From: JAUWCL01 sp964599375
GTDB lineage: Bacteria > Krumholzibacteriota > Krumholzibacteriia > Krumholzibacteriales > Krumholzibacteriaceae
Length of the DNA stretch: 64,000 bases
Assembly (NCBI GenBank): GCA_964599375.1
Contig: CAZREW010000003.1
Span: 124,001-188,000 of the forward strand
Reading direction: 5' to 3'
Part shown: in pieces, positions 17,580 to 26,755 of the stretch
Layout: every line of letters begins with the position of its first letter
Position numbering within the stretch: the stretch's first letter is position 1
The notes under the pieces: model-generated
Seen by the model: the letters and a program-made list of their open reading frames with translations, nothing else
The model's database searches: none
What the model was told of the DNA's origin: nothing
Position numbers and translations under genes: made by a program

Positions 17580-18127
17580 TGGACAGATATGATATAAGGC
17601 TGAGCGGTTCAGGCGGGCAGGGGCTTATCCTGGCCGGCAAGATCATCGCGGAGGCCGCGGCTATATACGATGGTCGGAACGCGGTCCAGACGCAGAGCTA
17701 CGGCCCAGAGGCGAGGGGTGGACTTAGCAAGGCCGAAGTCGTGATAAAGGACGGGGATATCGATTATCCGAAGGCTATGGACCTCGACCTCCTGCTGGCG
17801 CTCACGCAGGAATCATGCACGAAGTACTGCGGCGACATAAAAGACGGCGGAATCATGATAGTCGACAGCGACCTGGTCAAGGATCCGCCGAAGGGCGGAT
17901 ACAGGCTCTATTCAGCCCCTATCACCGCCATAGCCGCCGAGAAGGTCGGCAAAGTCGTCGTCACCAACATAGTCGCGCTCGGCATCCTTACGAGGATATC
18001 GGGGATCGTCTCGGAAGACTCGATGAGAAAGGCTATCCTCGATCGAGTTCCCAAGGGAACTGAGAAAGTCAATATGAAAGCGTTCGACGAGGGGTGGAAG
18101 GCGGGGGATAAGCTACTCGCCATTTAA
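17576..18127 (+). CDS. korC: 2-oxoacid:ferredoxin oxidoreductase gamma subunit
   Basis: The 183-residue gamma subunit begins with the signature LSGSGGQGLILAGKIIAEAA and contains SYGPEARGG, both diagnostic of the POR/KOR gamma family that closes the CoA-binding site. Its ATG overlaps the korB stop. It completes a korDABC operon encoding a four-chain enzyme. Confidence 0.93.
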   Translation: MMDRYDIRLSGSGGQGLILAGKIIAEAAAIYDGRNAVQTQSYGPEARGGLSKAEVVIKDGDIDYPKAMDLDLLLALTQESCTKYCGDIKDGGIMIVDSDLVKDPPKGGYRLYSAPITAIAAEKVGKVVVTNIVALGILTRISGIVSEDSMRKAILDRVPKGTEKVNMKAFDEGWKAGDKLLAI

Positions 18128-18227
18128 GGATCCATGCCGGCACACCGGGCCGGTTGAAATACACGTCGAGGCATGGCGTCCCAGGACGCGCTCAATCAGA
18201 CGGGGAGACCCGGGGAGGTTCGATCCG

Positions 18228-19571
18228 ATGACGAAGAAGATGACCAAGGAAGAACTGCTCGCCAAGGCAAAACAGCCGGGAATCGACGCGATGAAGCTCC
18301 ATCCCTTCTACAGGGGAAAGATCGGCGTCATGCCGAAATGCTGCATAAGGAATATCGACGATTTCGCGATCTGGTACACGCCGGGAGTGGCCAAGCCGTG
18401 TCTCGACATAGCCGAGAATCCCGAGGCTGTGTTCAAACATACCAACAAGGCCAACATGATCGCTGTAGTCTCCGACGGGACTCGCGTGCTCGGCCTCGGA
18501 GACATCGGACCTGAAGCCGCTATACCCGTCATGGAGGGCAAGGCGCTTCTATTCAAGTACCTCGGTGGCGTAGACGCCTTTCCCATATGCGTCGATACAA
18601 AGGATCCCGACAAGATCATTGAGATAGTCAAGCTTCTGCAGCCCTCGTTCGGCGGGTTCAACCTAGAGGACATCTCGCAGCCGAAATGCTTCCGCGTCCT
18701 CGATACCCTGAGGAAGGAGTGCCGGGTCCCGGTATGGCACGACGACCAGCAGGGTACTGCCGCTGTGACTGTCGCGGGGCTCATCAACGCCGTGAAGATC
18801 GTCGGTAAGAAGCTCGGCGAGGTCAAGGTCGCCCTACTTGGAGCCGGAGCGGCGAATATCTGCATCGCGCGGATGATCATACTCGCTGGAGTGGAACCGA
18901 AGAACATCGTCATGATGGACAGCAAGGGTATCCTCCACGTGAGCCGCGAGAAGGAGCTGAAGGAGTCCTACAAGGAAAAGTGGGAGATGGCCCAGATCAC
19001 GAACGGCGAAGGGCTGACCGGCGGACCAGAGGTAGCGATAAAGGGCGCCGATGTGCTGATCGCCCTCTCCAAGCAGGGTCCTGATACGGTCAAGAAGGAA
19101 TGGATCGCGTCGATGGCTGATGATTCGATCGTGTTTGTATGCGCGAATCCGATCCCCGAGATCTATCCCTGGGAAGCTAAGGAGGCCGGAGCGAGGATAG
19201 TCGCCACGGGACGAAGCGATTTCCCCAACCAGGTCAACAACTCACTGGGATTCCCAGGCATCTTCCGCGGCACCCTCGACGTTATGGCAAAGACGATCAC
19301 CGACGAGATGTGCGTCGCCGCGGCCGTAGAGCTCGCGAAAACGGCCGAGGACAACGGCATGCATGAGGATTACCTCGTTCCGACGATGGATGAGTGGGAG
19401 GTCTTCCCGAGAGAGGCCGCCGCTGTCGGCCGCAAGGCGATAGAGCAGGGCGTCGCGAGGCTCGACCTCTCGTATGACGAGCTGTACAAGATGGCCGAGG
19501 AGAAGATCAGGGCGGCTCGCGCGGCCTTTGATTCGCTTCAGGACAACGGATTCATAAAGCTGCCGGAATAA
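18228..19571 (+). CDS. NAD(P)-dependent malic enzyme
   Basis: Malic enzyme converts malate to pyruvate and CO2 with reduction of NAD(P). The 447-residue form is the short bacterial type. Y50 in WYTPGVA is the catalytic tyrosine, GKALLFK carries the catalytic lysine region, WHDDQQGTA holds metal ligands, and LLGAGAANICIARM is the nucleotide-binding loop. There is no phosphotransacetylase domain, unlike MaeB. It lies 100 bases after korC in the same direction, and links malate to the pyruvate used by NifJ and OadA. Confidence 0.94.
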   Translation: MTKKMTKEELLAKAKQPGIDAMKLHPFYRGKIGVMPKCCIRNIDDFAIWYTPGVAKPCLDIAENPEAVFKHTNKANMIAVVSDGTRVLGLGDIGPEAAIPVMEGKALLFKYLGGVDAFPICVDTKDPDKIIEIVKLLQPSFGGFNLEDISQPKCFRVLDTLRKECRVPVWHDDQQGTAAVTVAGLINAVKIVGKKLGEVKVALLGAGAANICIARMIILAGVEPKNIVMMDSKGILHVSREKELKESYKEKWEMAQITNGEGLTGGPEVAIKGADVLIALSKQGPDTVKKEWIASMADDSIVFVCANPIPEIYPWEAKEAGARIVATGRSDFPNQVNNSLGFPGIFRGTLDVMAKTITDEMCVAAAVELAKTAEDNGMHEDYLVPTMDEWEVFPREAAAVGRKAIEQGVARLDLSYDELYKMAEEKIRAARAAFDSLQDNGFIKLPE

Positions 19572-19620
19572 TATACCGGATTATGAAAGAGCCTTGAAAG
19601 GCCAGGGATGATAGACGGAT

Positions 19621-19656
19621 TGGAGGCTGTCCGGCCGCATGGCCTGGCGGCCTCCA
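19621..19656 (+). promoter_or_regulatory. GC-rich stem-loop ahead of the isocitrate-type dehydrogenase gene
   Basis: TGGAGGC (19621-19627) pairs with GCCTCCA (19650-19656), with a further GGCC/GGCC pairing inside. It ends 7 bases before the ribosome-binding site AAGGAGG (19664-19670) and has no T-run, so it is more likely an mRNA structure than a terminator. Confidence 0.3.
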
Positions 19657-19672
19657 TCGTAAGAAGGAGGAT

Positions 19673-20788
19673 ATGATGTATAGGATCGCTTGGCTGCCCG
19701 GAGACGGCGTCGGTAACGAAGTCATGGAAGCGGCCAGGATCGTGCTCGACGAGCTGAAGCTCGACGCTGAATATATCCCCGGCGATATCGGCTGGGAATT
19801 CTGGAAGAGCGAGGGAAACCCCCTTCCCGACAGGACGATCGACCTCTGTAACAACACCGACTGCGCTCTATTCGGTGCGATCACATCTAAGCCGCGCGAC
19901 GAGGCGGCGGCGGAGCTCGATCCGGGGCTCAGGGGCAAAGGTTTCACCTACTCCAGCCCTATCGTGGCGCTCAGGCAGAAGTTCGACCTGCACACCAACC
20001 TCCGTCCGTGCAAGGCGTTCCCCGGCAATCCTCTGAACTTCAGGGAAGGCATCGATCTTGTTGTCTTCAGGGAGAACACCGAGGGCCTTTACGCGGGCGT
20101 GGAGTTCAACCCCGTCGATGATGAGATGAAGAAGTTCCTCGACAGGAAGCACAAGAAATTCCACAGATTCGTCGACGTTCCCGACGAGGATCTCGCGATC
20201 AGCCTCCGGATCTTCACACGCAGGGGATGCGAGAGGATCGTCCGCGACGCGTTCGAATACGCGAAGAAGACAGGAAGGCCCTCTGTTACGGTCGTCGAGA
20301 AGCCCAACGTTATAAGGGAGACCAGCGGGATGATGATCCGCGTAGCGCGCGATATCGCAAGGGAGTACCCGGGCATCGAGCTCTGGGAGACGAACATCGA
20401 CGCGATGTGCATGTGGCTCGTCAAGAACCCCGAGGATTACAGCGTACTGGTCTCTTCGAACATGTTCGGAGACATCATATCAGACCTCGCGGCGCAGCTC
20501 GTGGGCGGGCTCGGCTTCGCCTCGTCGGCCAACATCGGCGACAAGTACGCGGTCTTCGAGCCGACACACGGGAGCGCTCCGAAATACTACGGGATGTACA
20601 AGGTAAATCCTATGGCGATGCTGCTGACAGTCAAGCTGATGCTCGAGTGGCTCGAAGAGACGGATCTGGCGGCCAGGCTCGAGAAGGGGATTTCCAGGAC
20701 GATCGCCGACGAGAAGGTGCGCACCTACGATATGGGTGGCTCTGACACGACTCTCGAGATGGCCGAGGAAGTGGTAAGGAACATGTAA
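19673..20788 (+). CDS. isocitrate/isopropylmalate-family dehydrogenase (probably NAD-isocitrate dehydrogenase)
   Basis: This 371-residue beta-decarboxylating dehydrogenase has the N-terminal LPGDGVGNEVM, the substrate helix segment IVALRQKFDLHTNLRPCKAF, FRENTEGLYAG, the metal and substrate residues in NIDAMCMWLV and NMFGDIISDLAAQL, and the nucleotide loop FEPTHGSAPKY. Placement before two aconitase-family genes favours isocitrate oxidation to 2-oxoglutarate, the substrate of KorDABC. 3-Isopropylmalate or homoisocitrate remain possible because leuC and leuD homologs follow. Two ATGs stand in tandem; the second (19676) is better spaced from AAGGAGG. Confidence 0.85.
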   Translation: MMYRIAWLPGDGVGNEVMEAARIVLDELKLDAEYIPGDIGWEFWKSEGNPLPDRTIDLCNNTDCALFGAITSKPRDEAAAELDPGLRGKGFTYSSPIVALRQKFDLHTNLRPCKAFPGNPLNFREGIDLVVFRENTEGLYAGVEFNPVDDEMKKFLDRKHKKFHRFVDVPDEDLAISLRIFTRRGCERIVRDAFEYAKKTGRPSVTVVEKPNVIRETSGMMIRVARDIAREYPGIELWETNIDAMCMWLVKNPEDYSVLVSSNMFGDIISDLAAQLVGGLGFASSANIGDKYAVFEPTHGSAPKYYGMYKVNPMAMLLTVKLMLEWLEETDLAARLEKGISRTIADEKVRTYDMGGSDTTLEMAEEVVRNM

Positions 20789-20849
20789 GATTCCGGGAGT
20801 GGGGCCGGACCACGGAGGCCGGCCCGTATTCCCTCTCCGGGGGTATCAG

Positions 20850-22760
20850 ATGGCAGGGAAGACTATTATCGAGAAGATCCTTTCAGCGCACTCGGGTAAG
20901 GACGTTTCCGCCGGGGACGTCGCATGGATAGGAATCGATGTCCGCACGGCGAGGGACTTCGGCGGCGCGAGTGTCGTGAAAAACCTCAGGGAAAACTATG
21001 AATGCCCCTGGGTGGACGATCCAGGGAAGACATGCTTCACTTTCGATTGCAACGTGCCCGCGAACACCACGGGGTACGCCGAGAACCAGCAGATCTGCAG
21101 GGATTTCGCGCGCGAAACGGGCGTGAGGGTCTATGACGTAAGAGCCGGCATAGGCTCCCACGTCGCGATGGAGAGGGGCCTCGGCAGGCCCGGCGAGATA
21201 TTCGTCGGGACGGACAGCCATCTCAACATCATGGGAGCGGTCGGCTGCTTCGGGCAGGGTATGGGAGACCGCGATATAGCATACGTATGGGCGACAGGCC
21301 GCAACTGGTTCGAGGTGCCCGCGTCGATGAAGGTGATACTCGAAGGCTCGATAGAGTATCCCGTAACGGCAAAGGACATCGCGCTCGCCGTGATAAGCCG
21401 GCTCGGTTCGGCCGGGGCGCTGGGGAAGGTGATAGAGTTCTCCGGGCCCGCGGCCGATTCGCTGAGCCTCTCGGGCAGGATAACCATAGCGAGCATGGCC
21501 ACCGAGATGGGAGCCATAGCGGCGTTTCTCCCAGTGAGCGGCGCAGTCGCGGCATATACGGAGAAACGCTCCGGCGGCGGAAAGGTCGAGCCGGTCGAGG
21601 CGGACGAAGACGCGGTATATGACGAGACATTGACGATCGATCTTACGGGCCTCGAGCCTCTCGCGGCATGTCCTTCCAGCCCGTCCAACGTCAGGAAGGT
21701 CAGCGAGATCGCCGGGACGAGGATAGACACGGCGATCATCGCATCCTGCACCAACGGCCGGTTCGAGGATATGGTGCACGCGGCCTCGATACTCAAGGGA
21801 AAGCGGATCAAGGACGGAACGAGCCTCAAGGTGGTCCCGGCCACTGAGGAGGTCTACGAGAGGATGCTTGATGAGGGGATATTGAAGATCTTCATCGACG
21901 CGGGAGGCCTGGTGACCAATCCGGGATGCGGAGGATGCGCTTCGGGCCAGATCGGCATGGTAGGAAAGGGAGAGGTGCAGTTGAGCACTTCGAACAGGAA
22001 CTTCGCCGGCAAGCAGGGCAGGGGGGATACTTATCTGGTCAGCCCCGCCGTAGCGGCTGCCTCGATCCTCGCGGGCGAGATAGTGTCACCCACGACCCTT
22101 GATATAGAGCTCTTGGATTTCGTGCCTGACGAGGAATTCACCGGCGCGCCCGCGCTCGAGACGATCTCGTGGATAGGCGAAGAAGTGCCCCGGAAAGGGA
22201 AACCTCTTCCGAAGAAGCGCGCCAGGCAGGCCGGCGGCTGCCCGAAGATCATAAAGGGCAGGGCCCGCCTGATCACCGGGCCTGGGGAGCGCCTGATGGA
22301 CGACATAGATACGGACATGATCTTCCACAACAAGTACCTGGCGATCACCGAGATCGATAAGATGGGCGGGCACACCTTCGAGACGCTCGACGGGTACGAG
22401 GGCTTCGCCGCGAGCGTCGAGCAGGGCGACATCGTCATAGCCGGCGGGAACTTCGGGTGCGGCTCCTCCAGGCAGGCGGCCGTCGACTGCTTCATCTCTC
22501 TCGGCGTATCGCTCGTGATGACCGCATCGACCGGGGCGATATACAAGCGCAATATAATCAACTCCGGGTTCCCGCTCCTCGAGGTGGCAGCCCTGCATGA
22601 GGCCGGCATAGAGGAGGGCATGGAGCTGGAAGTGGATTTCGAGAAGGGTGCCGTCACCCTGCCAGGCGGAAAGGTGATCGACGCGGACAGGCCCACCTCG
22701 GTGCAGCTCGACATCTGCAGGGCAGGGGGACTTTTCGCTTATACGGGAGAGGAGGACTGA
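20850..22760 (+). CDS. aconitate hydratase, single-chain LeuC-LeuD-like type
   Basis: This 636-residue protein fuses a LeuC-like catalytic part with a LeuD-like swivel domain (about 500-630, with GGNFGCGSSRQAAVD). The 4Fe-4S ligands are in ASCTNGRFEDM and NPGCGGCASG. Its size and layout fit the Aquifex-type aconitase rather than the 900-residue AcnA/AcnB. It isomerises citrate and isocitrate for the dehydrogenase coded just upstream. The ATG at 20850 is chosen because the conserved KTIIEKIL begins there and GGGGG stands just before it; an earlier in-frame GTG-type start adds an unconserved 17 residues. The next gene starts one base after the stop. Confidence 0.88.
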   Translation: MAGKTIIEKILSAHSGKDVSAGDVAWIGIDVRTARDFGGASVVKNLRENYECPWVDDPGKTCFTFDCNVPANTTGYAENQQICRDFARETGVRVYDVRAGIGSHVAMERGLGRPGEIFVGTDSHLNIMGAVGCFGQGMGDRDIAYVWATGRNWFEVPASMKVILEGSIEYPVTAKDIALAVISRLGSAGALGKVIEFSGPAADSLSLSGRITIASMATEMGAIAAFLPVSGAVAAYTEKRSGGGKVEPVEADEDAVYDETLTIDLTGLEPLAACPSSPSNVRKVSEIAGTRIDTAIIASCTNGRFEDMVHAASILKGKRIKDGTSLKVVPATEEVYERMLDEGILKIFIDAGGLVTNPGCGGCASGQIGMVGKGEVQLSTSNRNFAGKQGRGDTYLVSPAVAAASILAGEIVSPTTLDIELLDFVPDEEFTGAPALETISWIGEEVPRKGKPLPKKRARQAGGCPKIIKGRARLITGPGERLMDDIDTDMIFHNKYLAITEIDKMGGHTFETLDGYEGFAASVEQGDIVIAGGNFGCGSSRQAAVDCFISLGVSLVMTASTGAIYKRNIINSGFPLLEVAALHEAGIEEGMELEVDFEKGAVTLPGGKVIDADRPTSVQLDICRAGGLFAYTGEED

Positions 22761-22761
22761 T

Positions 22762-24015
22762 ATGGGCGCGACCATGATCGAGAAGATCCTCGCGAGGGCT
22801 TCGGGCAACGTCGACGTGAAGGTCGGCGACATCGTGTTCGCCAGGCCGCACATGATACTCTCTCACGACAACTCGGCCGCGATACTCAAGATCTTCGAGG
22901 GACTCGGCGGGAAGAAGGTGTGGGACCACGACCGCATCTTCATCGCGCTCGACCACGCCGTGCCACCGCCGGACGACAAGAAGGCGAACAATCACAAGAT
23001 GATCCGTGAGTTCGTAAGGAAGAACAAGATAGAGAACTTCTTCGACTGCGGATGCGGGATATGTCACCAGGTCCTTCCAGAGGAGGGGCTCGTGGAGCCG
23101 GGGACGGTGATCTTCGGATCCGACTCTCACACTACGACGCACGGCGCACTCGGTGCGGCGGGCATCCCGATCGGTAGGACCGAGACCGCGAGCGTATGGG
23201 CTCTGGGCGAGACGTGGCTCAAGGTGCCGCCGACGATAAAGTTCGTGCTGAACGGCGAGCTCAGGGACGGTGTCGTGGCGAAGGATGTGATACTTTACAT
23301 CATCGGGCAGGTCACAGCGGACGGCGCGACATACAAGGCGGTGGAGTTCCACGGGCCGGTGGTGGAGAAGATGGGCGTCGGAGGCAGGCTTACACTCTGC
23401 AATATGGCCGCCGAGATGGGTGCTAAGGCAGGCATGGTGCCGTTCGACGACATAACGTCCGAATTCCTCAAAGGACGCCTGGCGGGGAAGTACGAGCCCC
23501 TGAATCCTGACGATGACGCGGAGTACGAGAGCATACTCGAGATAGACTGCTCGATGATCGGGCCGCAGGTGGCGTTGCCCCACAAGGTGGATAACGTCGT
23601 GGCCGCGGCGGACATCGAGGATACGAGGATCGACGTCGCCCTGCTCGGTACATGCACAAATGGACGGCTCGAGGATCTGCACCAGGCGGCCCTGATCCTG
23701 AAGGGAAAGAAGATCGCGGACGGAGTGAGGCTCCTCGTCTATCCCGCGTCGCGCGCGATACTCAGCGAGGCGAATCGGGACGGGACATCCTCGATCCTGC
23801 TCGAGGCTGGTGCGCAGATAGCTATCCCCGCGTGCGGGCCGTGCCTCGGTGCATACGGCGGGGTGCTCGCCCCCGGCGAGAACTGCGTCTCGACCGCCAA
23901 CAGGAACTTCAAGGGACGGATGGGATGTAAGGAAGACACCGGAGTATATCTGGCCAGCCCCGCGACGGTCGCCGCGTCCGCCATAGAGGGCAGGATAGTA
24001 TCCCCGTACGCATGA
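22762..24015 (+). CDS. leuC: 3-isopropylmalate/homoaconitate dehydratase large subunit
   Basis: This 417-residue protein is of the LeuC/homoaconitase large-subunit family. It has GSDSHTTTHGALGA, 4Fe-4S ligands in GTCTNGRLEDL and ACGPCLGAYGG, and no swivel domain; that domain is supplied by the next gene. It begins MGATMIEKILARASG, close in style to the fused aconitase before it, and starts one base after that gene's stop. It may isomerise isopropylmalate for leucine synthesis or act on a related tricarboxylic acid. No leuA lies nearby, so leucine synthesis is likely but not proven. Confidence 0.87.
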   Translation: MGATMIEKILARASGNVDVKVGDIVFARPHMILSHDNSAAILKIFEGLGGKKVWDHDRIFIALDHAVPPPDDKKANNHKMIREFVRKNKIENFFDCGCGICHQVLPEEGLVEPGTVIFGSDSHTTTHGALGAAGIPIGRTETASVWALGETWLKVPPTIKFVLNGELRDGVVAKDVILYIIGQVTADGATYKAVEFHGPVVEKMGVGGRLTLCNMAAEMGAKAGMVPFDDITSEFLKGRLAGKYEPLNPDDDAEYESILEIDCSMIGPQVALPHKVDNVVAAADIEDTRIDVALLGTCTNGRLEDLHQAALILKGKKIADGVRLLVYPASRAILSEANRDGTSSILLEAGAQIAIPACGPCLGAYGGVLAPGENCVSTANRNFKGRMGCKEDTGVYLASPATVAASAIEGRIVSPYA

Positions 24016-24034
24016 GAGGGGGGAGGATACCGAG

Positions 24035-24550
24035 ATGGAGATCAAAGGAAGGGTATGGATCCTCGACGATGACGACATAAACACAGACGTCATCTATCCA
24101 GGCAAGTACACATACGAGATGTTCTCCAACGAGGAGATGGCAAAGCACGCACTGGAGGATTTTGACCCAGGGTTCGCCTCTAAAGTACGTGAAGGAGACA
24201 TCGTAATTGCTGGAAAAAACTTCGGTTGCGGTTCATCGCGAGAGCAGGCGGTGACCTGCCTGAAGTACGCCGGCGTGGGAGCGATAGTGGCGGCCTCGTA
24301 CGCGAGGCTCTACTACCGCAACGCGATCAACCAGGCGCTCTATGTGATCGAGTGCCCAGAGGCGTCCGGGTATGCTAGGGCGCACAGGGAGGAGATCTCG
24401 GGGAGCGAGGCGACTCTCGATCCGGAGAAGGGTTCGATGACCCTGGGGGGCAGGGAGTTCAGGTTTCCTCCGATGACGGGCAAGGCGAGAGAGATCTTCG
24501 CGGCGGGGGGACTCGCCGAATACACGAGGAAGAAGCTCGAACAGCAGTAA
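24035..24550 (+). CDS. leuD: 3-isopropylmalate/homoaconitate dehydratase small subunit
   Basis: The 171-residue swivel subunit has DDDINTDVIYPGKYT at its N-terminus and the substrate loop AGKNFGCGSSREQAV. This is the compact type without the longer tail of E. coli LeuD. It starts 19 bases after leuC with a purine-rich site GGGGGGAGG upstream. It pairs with the LeuC chain to form the active isomerase. It ends just before a strong bidirectional terminator, so the kor-to-leuD gene series ends here. Confidence 0.9.
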   Translation: MEIKGRVWILDDDDINTDVIYPGKYTYEMFSNEEMAKHALEDFDPGFASKVREGDIVIAGKNFGCGSSREQAVTCLKYAGVGAIVAASYARLYYRNAINQALYVIECPEASGYARAHREEISGSEATLDPEKGSMTLGGREFRFPPMTGKAREIFAAGGLAEYTRKKLEQQ

Positions 24551-24570
24551 TACCGGAGAACTGATCCATC

Positions 24571-24605
24571 AAGGCCGGCCGGAGGTTCACTCCTGCCGGC
24601 CTTTT
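24571..24605. terminator. bidirectional terminator between convergent genes
   Basis: A 9-bp outer stem (24571-24579 with 24595-24603) and a 4-bp inner stem (24581-24584 with 24590-24593) are split by one mismatch. TTTT follows on the plus strand. The stop codon of the minus-strand lipoprotein gene (24587-24589) lies in the loop, so that gene's last codons are part of the terminator. Confidence 0.75.
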
Positions 24606-26581
24606 ACGTCGGCGGCGCACCTGAATCCGACTGCGATATCGACCCACGAGTACTTCAGGGCGTTACGGGTGTAGACGTTGCAGCACATCCTGCCCGAATG
24701 CCATCCGCCACCCCGGATCACCGCGATGTAACCATCATCGGGGCCCACCGGGTTCCTGTAGGGGCTTTTCCTGTAGTAATCGGGATGGAACCAGTCATCG
24801 ACCCATTCGACGACATTACCCGACATATCGCAGAGTCCGTACCCATTTGGAGGGTAGCACCCGACCGGGACCGTCCCGATATAGTACGGCCCTACTCGAT
24901 AGTTCGCGTCGGTCGGCAGGAGCTCTTCGCCGTTCGGGAAGGCGGCGCCGGTCAGTCCGCCCCTGGCGGCGAGTTCCCACTCCGCCTCCGTCGGTATCCT
25001 CTTTCCGGCCCATCGGGCATACAACCGTGCCTGGTAGAGACTGACGCCGACTACAGGATGATCGGGAAAATCAGGGCCGCAGTGATACTCGTCCATCCCC
25101 CAGAACTCTGGCAAGCTGCCGCCTGTCTCCTCGCAGAATCGCTGATACTGAGAGTTGGTCACCTCATGCCTGTCGATATAGAACGAGTCGACGAAGACCT
25201 TGTGCGCCGGGCCGTAAAGGTCGTCATCATCTCCGCCCATCACGAACTCCGTCGCCGGGACAAGTGCCATGTCCCTCAACGATCGATTTCCTCCCTGGCC
25301 GATCTGGGGAGGAGGAGAGGGCGCGGCAAGCGCTGTATCGAGAGGGGCGTCGTATCCAGTCTCGTGATCCTTCCAGGTCTCCTTCACGTGGATGTCGAGG
25401 GGCAGCCATGGAGAATCGGCGAGGCGGGGAACGGGCCGGTGAAAAGCTGTGGGGCAGGTGACCCTTATCCCTGAGTTGGGGAGCCTGATCGTCCTTAAGG
25501 CCGCACTGAGGTTCGGAGCTCCGCGAGGCAGTTCGCCGGCGAGAGTGACGCCATCCTCCTCGCCGAGCCTCGCTGCGATCTCTACGGCGGCACAGCAAGT
25601 CTCGCGATCGACGAGCACGACTATATCCATTCCCGGTCTTGAGTCTTTCCAGGCGAGAGCCCCTTCGACGAAAGAATCGACGAGTTCCCGGCTTCTGCTG
25701 TCGCTACCGCGCAGGTCGGCTATGAGTCTTGACGCGCCGGTCCCGTAGAGCTCGGCAAGACTCTCGCTGATTATCTTCCCCGTATCCGGAGTGCCTTCAT
25801 CCGGGCCCGTATACCTGATCACAGCCGCCGGTCTGTCGCCACCTGAGATATCGATCACCACGGCCTGCATCTCGCCGAGAGGGGTGACCCGGGCTTTCCG
25901 GGGCAGGGATGGTCTGATCCATCCGGATGTATCGAAGGAGTCGGGATGAACAGTGGCCAGACTGAGATCTTTCTCAGTTCCGTCGTCGCCTGTGAACACC
26001 GCATCCACCGCGAACCTGTCGTCGGTGAACCCCAGCGCGTCGAGCACTTCGCCGTATGAGATCCATCGGGGCACGGAGACGAGCCACTCGGCATAGTTGT
26101 CCCGCGAGATGAGTGGGCGTATCGAGGTGACTGCTTCGGTGACCGGCCTGCCGCCGATCGATGACAGCTTCTTTTCCAGAGCGTCTTCATACCCGGGAGC
26201 GGCGGCGACGACCCTGAGCTCATCGCCGAAGTATCTGAGCTCGACGGGCAGGCGCCTGAAGTGACTGTCAAGCCAGCGGCCCTCTATGGCTGTCGCTCCG
26301 TCGCCGACAGTTGCCAGGATCCGGCTGATCTCCACGATGATCCTCTCACGCTCCCATCGGCCGAGGCTGTCGACGAGTACGGACCTCGCCTCACTCAGTT
26401 CAGATTCAGTGGTATTCCTGTAAAGGTCCGGATGGTACCTGGACAGGTCTTTGAACAGGTCGTCTATGTCGGACTGCCAGAGCCCCGGGACCATGTGCTG
26501 CCTGCCTTCCCGTTCGCCGCCGCACCCGGCTGCTGCCGTGACGCAGAGGAGGATAGGCAGGATCATATGAAAAGATCTCAT
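24587..26581 (-). CDS. lipoprotein fusing an S41-protease-like and a formylglycine-enzyme-like domain
   Basis: The 664-residue protein starts with a lipoprotein signal ending AAAGC, with C20 as the lipid anchor. Residues 30-410 resemble the S41 (C-terminal-processing/tricorn) protease family, but the segment matching the nucleophile region reads VDRETCCAAVEIA, so the usual Ser appears to be missing. Residues about 435-660 form a formylglycine-generating-enzyme/SUMF1 domain (MALVPATEFVMGG ... HEVTNSQYQRFC ... SGNVVEWVDDW ... RGGGWHSGRMCCN). The second FGE cysteine position is kept, but the first reads Ser. Both domains may therefore bind rather than catalyse. The role is unknown; periplasmic protein modification or peptide binding is an inference. 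Confidence 0.82.
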   Translation of the reverse strand: MRSFHMILPILLCVTAAAGCGGEREGRQHMVPGLWQSDIDDLFKDLSRYHPDLYRNTTESELSEARSVLVDSLGRWERERIIVEISRILATVGDGATAIEGRWLDSHFRRLPVELRYFGDELRVVAAAPGYEDALEKKLSSIGGRPVTEAVTSIRPLISRDNYAEWLVSVPRWISYGEVLDALGFTDDRFAVDAVFTGDDGTEKDLSLATVHPDSFDTSGWIRPSLPRKARVTPLGEMQAVVIDISGGDRPAAVIRYTGPDEGTPDTGKIISESLAELYGTGASRLIADLRGSDSRSRELVDSFVEGALAWKDSRPGMDIVVLVDRETCCAAVEIAARLGEEDGVTLAGELPRGAPNLSAALRTIRLPNSGIRVTCPTAFHRPVPRLADSPWLPLDIHVKETWKDHETGYDAPLDTALAAPSPPPQIGQGGNRSLRDMALVPATEFVMGGDDDDLYGPAHKVFVDSFYIDRHEVTNSQYQRFCEETGGSLPEFWGMDEYHCGPDFPDHPVVGVSLYQARLYARWAGKRIPTEAEWELAARGGLTGAAFPNGEELLPTDANYRVGPYYIGTVPVGCYPPNGYGLCDMSGNVVEWVDDWFHPDYYRKSPYRNPVGPDDGYIAVIRGGGWHSGRMCCNVYTRNALKYSWVDIAVGFRCAADVKGRQE

Positions 26582-26755
26582 GGCGTCCCTCCAGTCCAGG
26601 ACAGCTCATTTCGCGTAAATCTGTCATCTTCGGGTCCCATAGGGGGTTATACACCGGCGGAGCTTTCAGTATCCTGACGTTTGTCAGTATCCTGACGTTT
26701 GTCAGTATCCTGACTTCTGTCAGTATCCTGACTTTTGTCAGTATCCTGACTTTTG
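26582..26755 (-). other. spacer between FTR-like gene and lipoprotein gene
   Basis: On the minus strand this spacer holds five full copies of the 18-bp repeat and about 85 bases of unique sequence before the lipoprotein start. No promoter stands out. Confidence 0.5.
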
